Shown: in pieces, positions 30,401 to 33,764 of the stretch
Numbering within the stretch: the first letter of the stretch is position 1
How the letters are laid out: each line of letters opens with the position of its first letter
Origin: Apricaphanius iberus
Lineage: Eukaryota; Chordata; Actinopteri; Cyprinodontiformes; Aphaniidae
DNA: 64,000 nt
Assembly: GCA_028564705.1 (NCBI GenBank)
Contig: JAPXFQ010000181.1
Coordinates: 1,244,001-1,308,000 of the forward strand
Reading direction: 5' to 3'
The notes under the pieces: generated by a model
Told to the model about the DNA's origin: nothing
The model's input: only the letters and a program-made list of their open reading frames with translations
The model's database searches: none
Position numbers and translations under genes: made by a program

Positions 30401-31723
30401 GAAAATCTAACCTACCTCCAACTTATGGAGAGGTGTATTACTGATCCTGACACTGGCCTAGTGCTCCTGCTACTGAAAGAAAAGAAACGGGAAAGAAAGA
30501 CCTCATCTAAATCATCAGTACGTAAACGCAGAATTGTCATTGTAGACCCAGAGACAGGCAAAGAAATGTCTGTATATGAGGCCTTCCGAAAAGGGCTTAT
30601 TGACCACCAAACTTACCTTGAGCTCTCTGAACAGGAGTGTGAATGGGAGGAAATCACAATGACCTCCTCTGATGGCTCTGTAAAATCCATAATCATTGAC
30701 AGAAGGTCAGGCAGACAGTATGACATCGATGATGCTATTTCACGTGGACTTATTGACCAGAATGCGCTTGATACATACAGAGCTGGGAACCTGTCCATTG
30801 CAGAGTTTGCAGACATGCTTTCTGGAAGTATGGGAGGCTTCCGTTCACGCTCATCCTCATTTGGTTCCACCTCTGGTTCCTCTTACTCAACTTCCATGAG
30901 CCCCATACCCTCCACTAAACCACCTGCAGTGATATGGAATGACCCATCAGAAGAGACAGGACCCATAGCAGGAATATTGGATATAGACACTTTGGAGAAA
31001 GTGTCTATTACTGAGGCAATCCGCAGAAACTTAGTAGACAACATAACAGGCCAAAGACTACTGGAGGCCCAAGCCTGTACAGGTGGAATACTTGACCCCA
31101 CAACTGGAGAGAAGTTGTCAGTCACTGAAGCTACAGAGAAAGGGTTGGTTGATAAGGTTATGGTTGATCGCCTCAACCTGGCACAAAAAGCTTTCAATGG
31201 ATTTGAAGACCCCAGAACTAAAGTGAAGATGTCAGCTTCCCAGGCTCTGAAGAAAGGCTGGCTATATTATGAGGCTGGTCAGCGTTTCCTTGAGGTTCAG
31301 TATTTGACAGGGGGACTTATAGAGCCTGATGTTACAGGCCGAGTGCCTCTAGATGAGTCCATCAAAAAAGGAACAATTGATGCTCGTACTGCCCAAAAAC
31401 TGAGGGATGTCAATGCCTATTCAAAATATCTAACATGTCCAAAAACCAAGTTGAAAATATCCTTCAAAGATGCCATGGACAAAAGCATGGTGGAGGAAGG
31501 AACTGGCTTAAGGCTTCTGGAGGCATCCTCACAGTCTAGCAAAGGCCTCTACAGTCCCTACAATGCCAGTGGCTCTGGATCTGCATATGGCTCTCGGACT
31601 GGCTCAAGAACCGGATCCCGAACAGGCTCTAGAAGAGGTAGCATTGATGCTGGCTCAGGGTTCAGCATGAATTTCTCATCCTCCTCCATCACATCCTCAT
31701 CCAGCTACAGTCGCAGATTCTGA
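375..31723 (+). CDS. plec: plectin, 5'-partial, 26 exons in window
   Basis: Plectin is a giant cytolinker that ties intermediate filaments to actin, hemidesmosomes, focal adhesions and the nuclear envelope. The spliced exons give 4,327 residues after one leading base. Order: end of CH2 (residues 1-73 of the window protein), plakin domain (about 74-1145, SH3 near 600-665), coiled-coil rod (1146-2263), then a coiled-coil end, six plakin-repeat domains starting near 2446, 2772, 3103, 3437, 3676 and 4075, and a GSR-rich tail ending SYSRRF. Diagnostic plectin stretches include [31 protein letters not shown] and [15 protein letters not shown]. The rod in one exon and all plakin repeats in the next is the vertebrate PLEC layout. 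Exon joins: 375-490, 577-680, 2519-2638, 3394-3489, 3596-3723, 5131-5224, 5437-5591, 5746-6061, 6204-6281, 6376-6537, 7341-7445, 7547-7642, 7735-7860, 7994-8146, 8236-8390, 8497-8623, 9650-9833, 11017-11174, 11542-11720, 11841-11979, 13721-14077, 14171-14254, 14344-14448, 15182-15280, 19624-22977, 25529-31723. No frameshift or internal stop was found. Desmoplakin, dystonin and epiplakin are excluded by this domain order and the GSR tail. Confidence 0.97.
577..680 (+). CDS. plec: plec exon W2: end of CH2 domain
   Basis: Encodes [20 protein letters not shown] and on to GARAN, which closes the actin-binding domain; [11 protein letters not shown] is a hallmark of spectrin-family CH2 domains. Acceptor ttttag, donor gtatgt. 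The exon ends on a codon boundary. Only 86 bp of intron separate it from W1. Confidence 0.95.
1296..1535. repeat. interspersed teleost repeat (SINE-like or element tail)
   Basis: The block reads attgtgtccttgggcaagac and later aaagcactatacaagtacag, phrases I recognise from a very common fish interspersed repeat. It lies in the intron at 681-2518. The family assignment rests on memory of the phrases, not on a search. Confidence 0.5.
1725..2165 (-). mobile_element. 5'-truncated non-LTR retrotransposon remnant
   Basis: The minus strand encodes pieces of the end of a reverse-transcriptase ORF ([40 protein letters not shown]) with breaks. It matches the better-preserved copy at 50905-51745 along nearly its whole length. 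Both copies lie antisense to plec. RTE/Rex-like by its phrases; clade not proven. Confidence 0.75.
2519..2638 (+). CDS. plec: plec exon W3: start of plakin domain
   Basis: Forty codons, [20 protein letters not shown] to YEEIE, between ggctgcag and gtgagc. This is the helical segment that follows the actin-binding domain in plectin and the other plakins. Phase 0 at both ends. Confidence 0.95.
2639..3393 (+). other. plec intron, nothing recognised
   Basis: Moderately AT-rich intron of 755 bp. I see no repeat family, conserved motif or exon in it. Confidence 0.6.
3394..3489 (+). CDS. plec: plec exon W4: plakin domain, GC donor
   Basis: Thirty-two codons, [15 protein letters not shown] to YQSFE. 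The acceptor is gttcag. The reading frame and the homologous protein length place the 3' end at GAG, followed by gcaagc, so this intron is a GC-AG intron. A GT eleven bases further on would need a different acceptor and two extra residues. Confidence 0.9.
3596..3723 (+). CDS. plec: plec exon W5: plakin domain
   Basis: Encodes [19 protein letters not shown] and on to LLRIEFE, with two bases left over that complete an Arg codon in W6. VPPGYHP followed by a helix starting VEKEW is a strongly conserved plakin spectrin-repeat start. Acceptor ccatag, donor gtgagg. Confidence 0.95.
3724..5130 (+). other. plec intron, nothing recognised
   Basis: A 1.4-kb intron with scattered homopolymer runs. I found no transposon ends and no supportable exon. 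Confidence 0.6.
5131..5224 (+). CDS. plec: plec exon W6: spectrin-repeat helix
   Basis: Encodes [20 protein letters not shown] and on to LLQK. It follows a 1.4-kb intron; acceptor atccag, donor gtttgc. The helix pattern and the MESGLC motif match the plectin plakin domain. Confidence 0.94.
5437..5591 (+). CDS. plec: plec exon W7: spectrin repeat
   Basis: Fifty-one codons plus two bases, [13 protein letters not shown] to EQMYR. Contains the conserved plakin stretch [18 protein letters not shown]. Acceptor tttcag, donor gtacgt. Confidence 0.96.
5746..6061 (+). CDS. plec: plec exon W8: spectrin repeats
   Basis: A 316-bp exon running from [20 protein letters not shown] through [13 protein letters not shown] and [15 protein letters not shown] to RAKSDE. 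It spans the end of one spectrin repeat and most of the next. Acceptor ccgcag, donor gtatgg, phase 0 at the 3' end. Confidence 0.97.
6204..6281 (+). CDS. plec: plec exon W9: spectrin-repeat helix
   Basis: Twenty-six codons, [20 protein letters not shown] to GKLL, between ccacag and gtaaat. The LDLQYGKLL helix is continuous with the next exon. Confidence 0.94.
6376..6537 (+). CDS. plec: plec exon W10: spectrin repeat
   Basis: Fifty-four codons containing [20 protein letters not shown] and [14 protein letters not shown], among the most conserved plakin-domain sequences. Acceptor tttcag, donor gtaggt, phase 0. Confidence 0.97.
6600..7230. mobile_element. non-autonomous inverted-repeat element in intron
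   Basis: GAATGGTAGACAGTGGAGTG at about 6624 pairs with an inverted copy near 7160-7207 (CGCTCCACTGACTCCCATTC). The similarity continues inward as GATAAAAGTTATTTTCTGG and its complement, giving inverted arms of at least 45 bp. The outer limits are blurred by A/T runs, so the ends given are approximate. No transposase is present. Confidence 0.65.
7341..7445 (+). CDS. plec: plec exon W11: spectrin-repeat helix
   Basis: Thirty-five codons, [17 protein letters not shown] to KKTVE. Acceptor tttcag, donor gtgctt. It follows an 803-bp intron occupied by an inverted-repeat element. Confidence 0.95.
7547..7642 (+). CDS. plec: plec exon W12: spectrin repeat
   Basis: Thirty-two codons containing [20 protein letters not shown]. 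The triple-Cys LCCCIE signature is typical of plakins. Acceptor tgctag, donor gtgggg. Confidence 0.97.
7735..7860 (+). CDS. plec: plec exon W13: spectrin repeat before SH3
   Basis: Forty-two codons, [16 protein letters not shown] through [20 protein letters not shown] to DAV. KKYSCD is a conserved plakin motif. Acceptor tcgcag, donor gtaggc. Confidence 0.96.
7994..8146 (+). CDS. plec: plec exon W14: spectrin helix and SH3 start
   Basis: Fifty-one codons ending in [15 protein letters not shown], the first strand of the plakin SH3 domain that is embedded in a spectrin repeat. AVCDF replaces the ALYDY of canonical SH3 domains, as in other plakins, so proline-ligand binding is not expected. Acceptor aacag, donor gtgagg. 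Confidence 0.96.
8236..8390 (+). CDS. plec: plec exon W15: SH3 domain, rest
   Basis: Encodes [36 protein letters not shown] and [14 protein letters not shown] corresponds to the ALYDY-family strand VPSNYV. It ends with two bases of a Ser codon. Acceptor tttcag, donor gtagaa. Confidence 0.96.
8497..8623 (+). CDS. plec: plec exon W16: spectrin-repeat helix
   Basis: Encodes [20 protein letters not shown] then [11 protein letters not shown] and RSWNISM. The donor gttggt is weak, but frame and alignment length with the next exon (LKTMKPEE) support it. Acceptor ctttag. Confidence 0.93.
8874..9480. mobile_element. hAT-type miniature element
   Basis: A 607-bp element beginning TAGCGATGTCCC and ending GGATCATCCCTA, with many internal CCGATC/GATCGG motifs. 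The 8-bp flanks GTTTTTAC (8866-8873) and GTTTTTTC (9481-9488) differ at one base, as expected of an old hAT target duplication. No coding capacity. It sits in the intron between W16 and W17. Confidence 0.75.
9650..9833 (+). CDS. plec: plec exon W17: spectrin repeat
   Basis: Encodes [20 protein letters not shown] to LLRSMERG, ending on the first base of a Gly codon. Acceptor ctgcag, donor gtaaaa. [12 protein letters not shown] matches the plectin plakin domain. Confidence 0.96.
10427..10472 (+). mobile_element. short Tc1-like transposase fragment
   Basis: The phrase ccccactgtgaaagatggtt followed by ttggcagcgtcgtg resembles the conserved mid-part of fish Tc1 transposase genes. Too short to assign to a family. 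It lies in the 9834-11016 intron, where nothing else was recognised. Confidence 0.4.
11017..11174 (+). CDS. plec: plec exon W18: spectrin repeat
   Basis: Encodes [20 protein letters not shown] through [12 protein letters not shown] to KKTEQQ. RxPLDKEP is a plectin marker. Acceptor acgtag, donor gtaaac. Confidence 0.96.
11175..11541 (+). other. plec intron, nothing recognised
   Basis: A 367-bp intron with no repeat or regulatory signal that I can support. Confidence 0.6.
11542..11720 (+). CDS. plec: plec exon W19: spectrin repeat
   Basis: Encodes [19 protein letters not shown] through [16 protein letters not shown] to SSVYLE and two bases of a Lys codon. The sequence after the donor gtatga is a T run, then a TA microsatellite. 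Acceptor ctacag. Confidence 0.95.
11803..11838. repeat. TA microsatellite and T run at splice acceptor
   Basis: About ten TA units run into a run of roughly a dozen T, immediately before the acceptor of exon W20. Length changes here would alter the pyrimidine tract. Confidence 0.85.
11841..11979 (+). CDS. plec: plec exon W20: spectrin repeat
   Basis: Forty-six codons after one completing base, [20 protein letters not shown] to RSKLK. The acceptor follows (TA)n and a T run, so its pyrimidine tract may vary in length between individuals. Donor gtaaag. Confidence 0.95.
12068..12425. mobile_element. hAT-type miniature element
   Basis: A 358-bp element starting TAGGGATGCAACGATA and ending TATTGGTACATTCCTA. 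The 8-bp flanks GTGGATTT (12060-12067) and GTGGATAT (12426-12433) differ at one base. Internal GATACNNNACCAATAC-like motifs are seen at both ends. No open frame of interest. Confidence 0.78.
12490..12850. repeat. interspersed teleost repeat
   Basis: Begins with a stretch reading tttatttatatagcaccaat and contains agcaatccctcatactgagc. A related block at about 53960-54090 in this window shares the cctcat(a/c)ctaagcaagca phrase and the aagaaacc(t/a)ccag-like part. Probably a multi-copy family; clade unknown. Confidence 0.55.
13327..13343. repeat. short GT microsatellite
   Basis: About eight GT units followed by a G-rich stretch, in the intron before W21. The rest of the 12851-13720 segment shows nothing recognisable. 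Confidence 0.7.
13721..14077 (+). CDS. plec: plec exon W21: spectrin repeat
   Basis: A 119-codon exon, [20 protein letters not shown] through [20 protein letters not shown] and [20 protein letters not shown] to LVQEK. [17 protein letters not shown] is a plectin signature. Acceptor taccag, donor gtataa. Confidence 0.97.
14171..14254 (+). CDS. plec: plec exon W22: spectrin-repeat helix
   Basis: Twenty-eight codons, [20 protein letters not shown] to DTIK. Acceptor aaacag, donor gtgagc, phase 0. Confidence 0.95.
14344..14448 (+). CDS. plec: plec exon W23: last spectrin repeat
   Basis: Thirty-five codons, [20 protein letters not shown] to NIIQE. DYELQLVxYxAQ and the Ser/Pro/Lys linker match plectin. 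Acceptor aaacag, donor gtgcgc. Confidence 0.96.
14449..15181 (+). other. plec intron, nothing recognised
   Basis: A 733-bp AT-rich intron. Small open frames on both strands have no coding support. Confidence 0.6.
15182..15280 (+). CDS. plec: plec exon W24: end of plakin domain
   Basis: Thirty-three codons, [20 protein letters not shown] to [14 protein letters not shown] is the conserved end of the plakin domain, before the rod. It ends in phase 0, so either the rod exon or the last exon can follow in frame. Confidence 0.96.
16423..16933. mobile_element. hAT-type miniature element
   Basis: A 511-bp element whose ends are CAGAGATGCACTGA and TCAGTGCATCTCTA, an inverted pair. The left flank is GTTTTTAC and the right flank GTTTCTGT, five of eight bases alike, so the target duplication is only suggestive. 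No transposase. Confidence 0.65.
17412..18757 (-). mobile_element. inverted-repeat DNA transposon remnant with THAP-like segment
   Basis: CAGGAGCCAATTTAGACTTG at 17412 pairs with an inverted copy ending CTCCTG at 18757, and the similarity continues inward through ACAAAGCA. On the minus strand about 18400-18600 encodes [19 protein letters not shown] then [14 protein letters not shown], which matches the second half of a THAP zinc-binding domain (C-x2-H in VCKEHF). The first half lies in another frame, so the gene is broken. P-element/THAP9-like ancestry is a reasonable guess. No clear target duplication was found. Confidence 0.6.
18326..18600 (-). pseudogene. THAP-domain transposase fragment, frameshifted
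   Basis: The fragment contains [13 protein letters not shown], a run of about 20 residues, then VCKEHF and a DYYRE tail. This is the layout of THAP domains: AVPF-type core, C-x2-H, then a basic loop. An upstream frame holds [10 protein letters not shown], which may be the start of the domain before a frameshift. It lies inside the inverted-repeat element at 17412-18757. Confidence 0.55.
19624..22977 (+). CDS. plec: plec exon W25: coiled-coil rod
   Basis: A single 3,354-bp exon (1,118 codons) that is phase 0 at both ends. It encodes an uninterrupted charged alpha-helix rich in Glu, Lys, Ala, Gln and Leu with heptad spacing and almost no Pro or Gly, the rod through which plectin dimerises. It corresponds to mammalian exon 31, which is skipped in rodless plectin. 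The acceptor atgcag is preceded by a pyrimidine-rich tract and the donor is gtattg after GAG. The open frame runs on past the donor to 23118, but that part is intron-like. The rod contains long internal repeats: the segment starting [10 protein letters not shown] at 20767 aligns with one starting [10 protein letters not shown] at 22159, an offset of 464 residues. Long antisense open frames across this exon are by-products of its codon composition. Confidence 0.97.
22978..25528 (+). other. plec: plec intron between rod and plakin-repeat exons
   Basis: A 2,551-bp, very AT-rich intron. The rod frame stays open for 46 codons to a stop at 23116-23118, and an AATAAA lies at 23427-23432. I recognise no transposon in it. 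Confidence 0.85.
25529..31723 (+). CDS. plec: plec exon W26: plakin-repeat C-terminal region
   Basis: A 6,195-bp terminal exon with 2,064 codons and stop TGA at 31721-31723. About 130 residues of coiled coil ([20 protein letters not shown]) end the rod. Six plakin-repeat domains follow, with starts near 26075, 27053, 28046, 29048, 29765 and 30959. The first five have the long B-type form, with an IAGV-type entry, [23 protein letters not shown] and GGIIDP motifs. The sixth is the shorter C-type. The linker between the fifth and sixth (about 30480-30920) is basic at KEKKRERK and VRKRR and is the region that binds vimentin and keratin in mammalian plectin. The tail holds [18 protein letters not shown], a microtubule-associated GSR motif and phosphorylation target in plakins. 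Acceptor ctattag, equivalent to mammalian exon 32. Confidence 0.98.
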   Translation: MADAQQKQIEHEKTVLQQTFLTEKEMLLRKEKLIEEEKKRLESQFEEEVRKAKALKDEQERQKRQMEEEKKNLLATMDAALSKQKEAEQEMLNKQKEMQELERKRLEQERILAEENKKLREKLQELEAQKDQHTVETTIESSKAPGKELVSLTTVEITKTIYNGQAPSDMVDDAGKRPDPLAFDGIRDKVPASRLHDLGLLPKKQFDMLKDGESTVQELSETDNLKEILKGKHAIAGVLTPKNKKMSIYQASKEKMITPGTAMILLEAQAATGYILDPIKNKKLSVNEAVKEGLIGPELHDKMLSAERAVVGYKDPFTGGKISVFEAMKKGLIERDHAIRVLEAQLATGGIVDPVNSHRVPNEIAYKQGQYDAEMHKVMENPSDDTKGYFDPSTQEPLTYSELMVRCTEDPEHSLLLLPITERAAQCSSIYTEEETKDVFSKTTVSVPFGRFKGKTVTIWEIINSEYFTEDQKKDLLRQYKTGKITIEKIIKIVITVAEEKEKKKDIEFDGLRTSVPASELLESKVIDNDLYNKLLKGNVSVKEVSGIKPVHEALQGTNCIAGVLIDSSKETMSFYQVMKRDMMRADLALKMLEAQAGSGYVVDPVQNKKYTVDEAVKAGVVGPELHEKLLSAERAVTGYKDPYTGNTVSLFQAMKKALIPKEQGIRLLDAQITSGGIIDPLRSHRIPHNVACDRNYFDDEMKQCLNSPTDGTKCFFDPNTKENVTYSQLFDRCITDKKTGLKLLPLSDEAINDQEEATYTEAQTKEAMKQATVELDCGPFKGRKMTLWEIIHSDYLTEEQRLEMLRQFRSGKVTIEKIIKIIITIVEEKEAKKKEQSSFKGLRDPVPAVSLHDSKIIDQATFDLLQQGKTTPKKVSENPNVGKYLQGTESIAGIYVEPTKEKISIYEALKKKLLRHNTGLLLLEAQAATGFIVDPVKNQCLTVDEAVKAGLVGPELHEKLLSAEKAVTGYKDPFTGNKISLYEAMQKDLILKEHAIPLLQAQMFSGGIIDPVNSHRVPTDVAYQKNIFSKEVAKTLSGSSDDSKPFSDPETDDNVSYKQLKDKCQRDKDTGLYILPLSKPQSPTVVEKTYLYTEEQTQSDLTDTQIDIPVEGLADKPMNLWDVMNSNLLPEQERQKLLEEYRSGKITKERMIIIIIEIMEQREVIRHDSPLSYKTIRRRITIEELYNARIIDLETYNLLKQGKRDIRDIMEMTSVKQYLYGTGCVAGVKTDSSSKISIYQAMKRGFIKPEVGLSLLEAQAATGFIIDPVKNETLTVDEAVRKGVVGPEIHDKLLSAERAVTGYKDPYSGKIISLFQAMKKDLVPEDYALKMLEAQTATGGIIDPEFQFHLPADIALQRGYMNKETNERLTDNVKGFTDPVTEEQLSYAQLLKRCKLEGGLRLLSLGDKRLTFKGLRKQITMEELIRSQIIDQETVTELNEGRLTVEEVSNRLSRYLEGTGCIAGVFLESSKERLSVYQAMKKNMIRPGTAFELLEAQAATGYVIDPIKNLKLTVNEAVKMGIVGPEFKDKLLSAERAVTGYRDPYSGKTISLFQAMKKGLILKDHGIRLLEAQIATGGIIDPEESHRLPVEVAYKRGFFDEEMNEILTDPSDDTKGFFDPNTEENLTYLQLMERCITDPDTGLVLLLLKEKKRERKTSSKSSVRKRRIVIVDPETGKEMSVYEAFRKGLIDHQTYLELSEQECEWEEITMTSSDGSVKSIIIDRRSGRQYDIDDAISRGLIDQNALDTYRAGNLSIAEFADMLSGSMGGFRSRSSSFGSTSGSSYSTSMSPIPSTKPPAVIWNDPSEETGPIAGILDIDTLEKVSITEAIRRNLVDNITGQRLLEAQACTGGILDPTTGEKLSVTEATEKGLVDKVMVDRLNLAQKAFNGFEDPRTKVKMSASQALKKGWLYYEAGQRFLEVQYLTGGLIEPDVTGRVPLDESIKKGTIDARTAQKLRDVNAYSKYLTCPKTKLKISFKDAMDKSMVEEGTGLRLLEASSQSSKGLYSPYNASGSGSAYGSRTGSRTGSRTGSRRGSIDAGSGFSMNFSSSSITSSSSYSRRF
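31589..31720 (+). other. plec: GSR-repeat tail of plectin
   Basis: Four tandem Gly-Ser-Arg(-Thr) units are followed by a Ser-rich end finishing in SYSRRF. Mammalian plectin ends in a very similar GSR tail, which helps separate plectin from epiplakin. The repeat units are encoded by non-identical codons, so the array is old rather than a recent slippage product. Confidence 0.9.
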
Positions 31724-32345
31724 TTAGCTATTGATGTTCCTGATAACTTTCGATTAAGAACCAATAGTACTAATGCACTTTATAGCTGCATTTCTAACAG
31801 GAAAACATAGTTACAGTTGAAAAAAATATTATTTATTTATTCATAATTGCATGTGGTCAAATTAGCATTACCTAATCTATGGAGATATATATATATAAAA
31901 CTATTGATGTATATTTGAACAGCACCTGCGTAAACAACTGCCTCTTGTGAGGATTTAACCATGCCTTGTTTAATACAGTTTATCAAATCAACATTTTCTA
32001 ACACGAATTTCAAAACAAAGCACGATATTTCTGCTGTTTTTAAGTGACTATACTTTTTGTTTTTTACTACTGTTCAATAGATGTATACTAGGGCTTTGTA
32101 AGACTAATATATTGCATACATACCAAACAAAACTAGTTTTCCACTATTCATGTTTTTTTTTTATGGATTGTCATTTAGTGGAATTTTTTTGTCTGTTTCA
32201 TAGCTTCATGACTGGTAGTAATGACAAGTTGAATGTCAACACAGTTTTAATGTTTTTATCTAATGTATGTAATGATGTTTTTTGTTCTTTTTTTTGTCTC
32301 ACTTTGTGTACACTGTACCCATTAAATTACATTAACAATTGTACC
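31724..32345 (+). other. plec: plec 3' UTR, proximal part
   Basis: AT-rich sequence after the plec stop, ending near an ATTAAA signal at 32321-32326. The single open frame at 32112-32369 has poor composition and is not considered coding. Confidence 0.6.
32321..32326 (+). promoter_or_regulatory. candidate proximal poly(A) signal ATTAAA
   Basis: The variant hexamer lies about 600 bp after the plec stop codon. It is a plausible cleavage site for a short 3' UTR, but unproven. Confidence 0.4.
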
Positions 32346-32525
32346 AGTAAAACACTACAAAATGAATAACTATTGCATCATTGAAAATGTTGTAATCGTT
32401 AGTGGATAATGTTGTGAAATTAGTTCCAAATTGTCATTACCTTTGGCGTTTTACAATGAGTGGACACGTTAATTTCTTTATTGTTGTGCAAATACAAATT
32501 TTGGGTTCCTCAAATCTGACATCAG

Positions 32526-32609
32526 TCAAGTGTTCCTGCTAAATCCCAAGATGATGTAACAATCAATCCTGCTCCCATTGACAGACCTGCTGCCTGTTTT
32601 TCCGCTTTT
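32526..32609 (+). CDS. candidate exon, unknown product (1 of 3)
   Basis: An 84-bp open segment after catcag and before a perfect GTAAGT. It reads SSVPAKSQDDVTIN through to PAACFSAF in phase 0. Composition is less AT-rich than its surroundings. I do not recognise the peptide. It could be a coding exon, a 3' UTR exon or chance. Confidence 0.35.
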
Positions 32610-32793
32610 GTAAGTTGAATTTTTAATTTGTTTTCATTTTTCTTTATTTATTTTTTTCTTTATTAATTTTGAGCATATCTCAGAACCCTAACGCATTTGT
32701 CTTTACATCTCATGGGCTACTACAGTACACTGTCTGTTCAACATTTCAAAGTCCTAACAACTTTTTGTCCTTCAATCTTTTCTTTTTTTATAG

Positions 32794-32910
32794 ATGGATC
32801 AATCAATAAGATTTCAAAATGTGAGCATCGATTCTCAGTTAGCCAGAGTTAACACCTCAACTGTTATTGGTGGAAAGGTGTGTCCATGGCATCCTTGCAC
32901 TGGAAAAGAG
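32794..32910 (+). CDS. candidate exon, unknown product (2 of 3)
   Basis: A 117-bp open segment that begins right after a textbook 3' splice site: branch-like tcctaac 38 bases upstream, a long pyrimidine tract and tatag. It reads MDQSIRFQNVSIDSQLARVN and then VIGGKVCPWHPCTGKE, followed by gtaaaa. An inner donor, gtgtgt after GGAAAG at 32877, gives an 84-bp version in the same phase. Product not recognised. Confidence 0.4.
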
Positions 32911-33245
32911 GTAAAACTTTGAGCAGTTTCACAATACATTTTCATTGTTGCTTGTAGGAGAAGCCAAAATGTTGGGTTTATAATTTTTCTTTGTTTGCTG
33001 CATGATTTGGTTTATTTTGCTTGTGTTTCATAGTCATTTTTATTTGTTCCTAGATCTTCCTTTGAGTATGCCCTTTTTTCCACCATCATGTGTCACATTT
33101 GAGGAAAACTGAGACTGAGTCAACGTCATCTTGGGATGTCTTTTTTCTTTATACATTCTCTGTGTGCTTTTGGCATTTTATTATTACTTGAATAATAATT
33201 GTTTTTTTGTTTCTTTTGGTTGTTTGTTTTGGTTTCTTTTACCAG

Positions 33246-33735
33246 AATATGTTGAAATGAAAGCCCTCTCAACCGACTTGTCGCTGCATTAACAGTCTAC
33301 TTGAAAGTAGGACTCATTAAAATCAAAACACATTTTTTATCTTTTTGGTCCATTGATTGTATTTATGTAACAATTTATTGTAAATCCAGTTAAACCAAAG
33401 TGCCTATTTCAATAACTTAAATTGCATAGATGTATGCATTATGTCAGATTTACTCCTGTTATCTGTTTTTACACAGATTCACACAGAATTAGATCTTTCA
33501 CAGATTTCACAGCAACCTAAAAGACAAGTTTTATTTTGCCTATTGTTTCTCTTTTTAAAAAAAATATACATTTCTGTTTTGCTTCTTTTTACTTGTTTTA
33601 ATAAACTGTTAAAATGACGAGGAAACGTTTATGTCAAATGTAAGTTTCTTTTTAAAATTCATTTAACTTGAGCATCACAAACTGTTTCTGCTTTTTGGGG
33701 CAAATGTTGATTCAATAAAAATATGAATTTTGGTG
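33246..33735 (+). CDS. candidate terminal exon (3 of 3), four codons then 3' UTR
   Basis: After a long T-rich tract ending ttaccag the frame from the previous candidate exon continues NMLK and stops with TGA at 33258-33260. AATAAA signals at 33600-33605, 33714-33719 and 33758-33763 fit a terminal exon. It could equally be the far end of the plec 3' UTR. Confidence 0.35.
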
Positions 33736-33763
33736 TATTTGAACATAACATGCTGTAAATAAA
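33714..33763 (+). promoter_or_regulatory. paired AATAAA poly(A) signals
   Basis: Two canonical hexamers, at 33714-33719 and 33758-33763, about 2 kb after the plec stop. They are good candidates for the distal end of plec transcription. Confidence 0.55.
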
Positions 33764-33764
33764 T

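Noticed and set aside
25469..31197. Antisense open frames across the last plec exon
   Set aside because: Shadows of a strongly supported coding exon on the other strand.
32112..32369. 85-codon frame after the plec stop
   Set aside because: Phe/Cys/Leu-rich composition typical of T-rich non-coding DNA.
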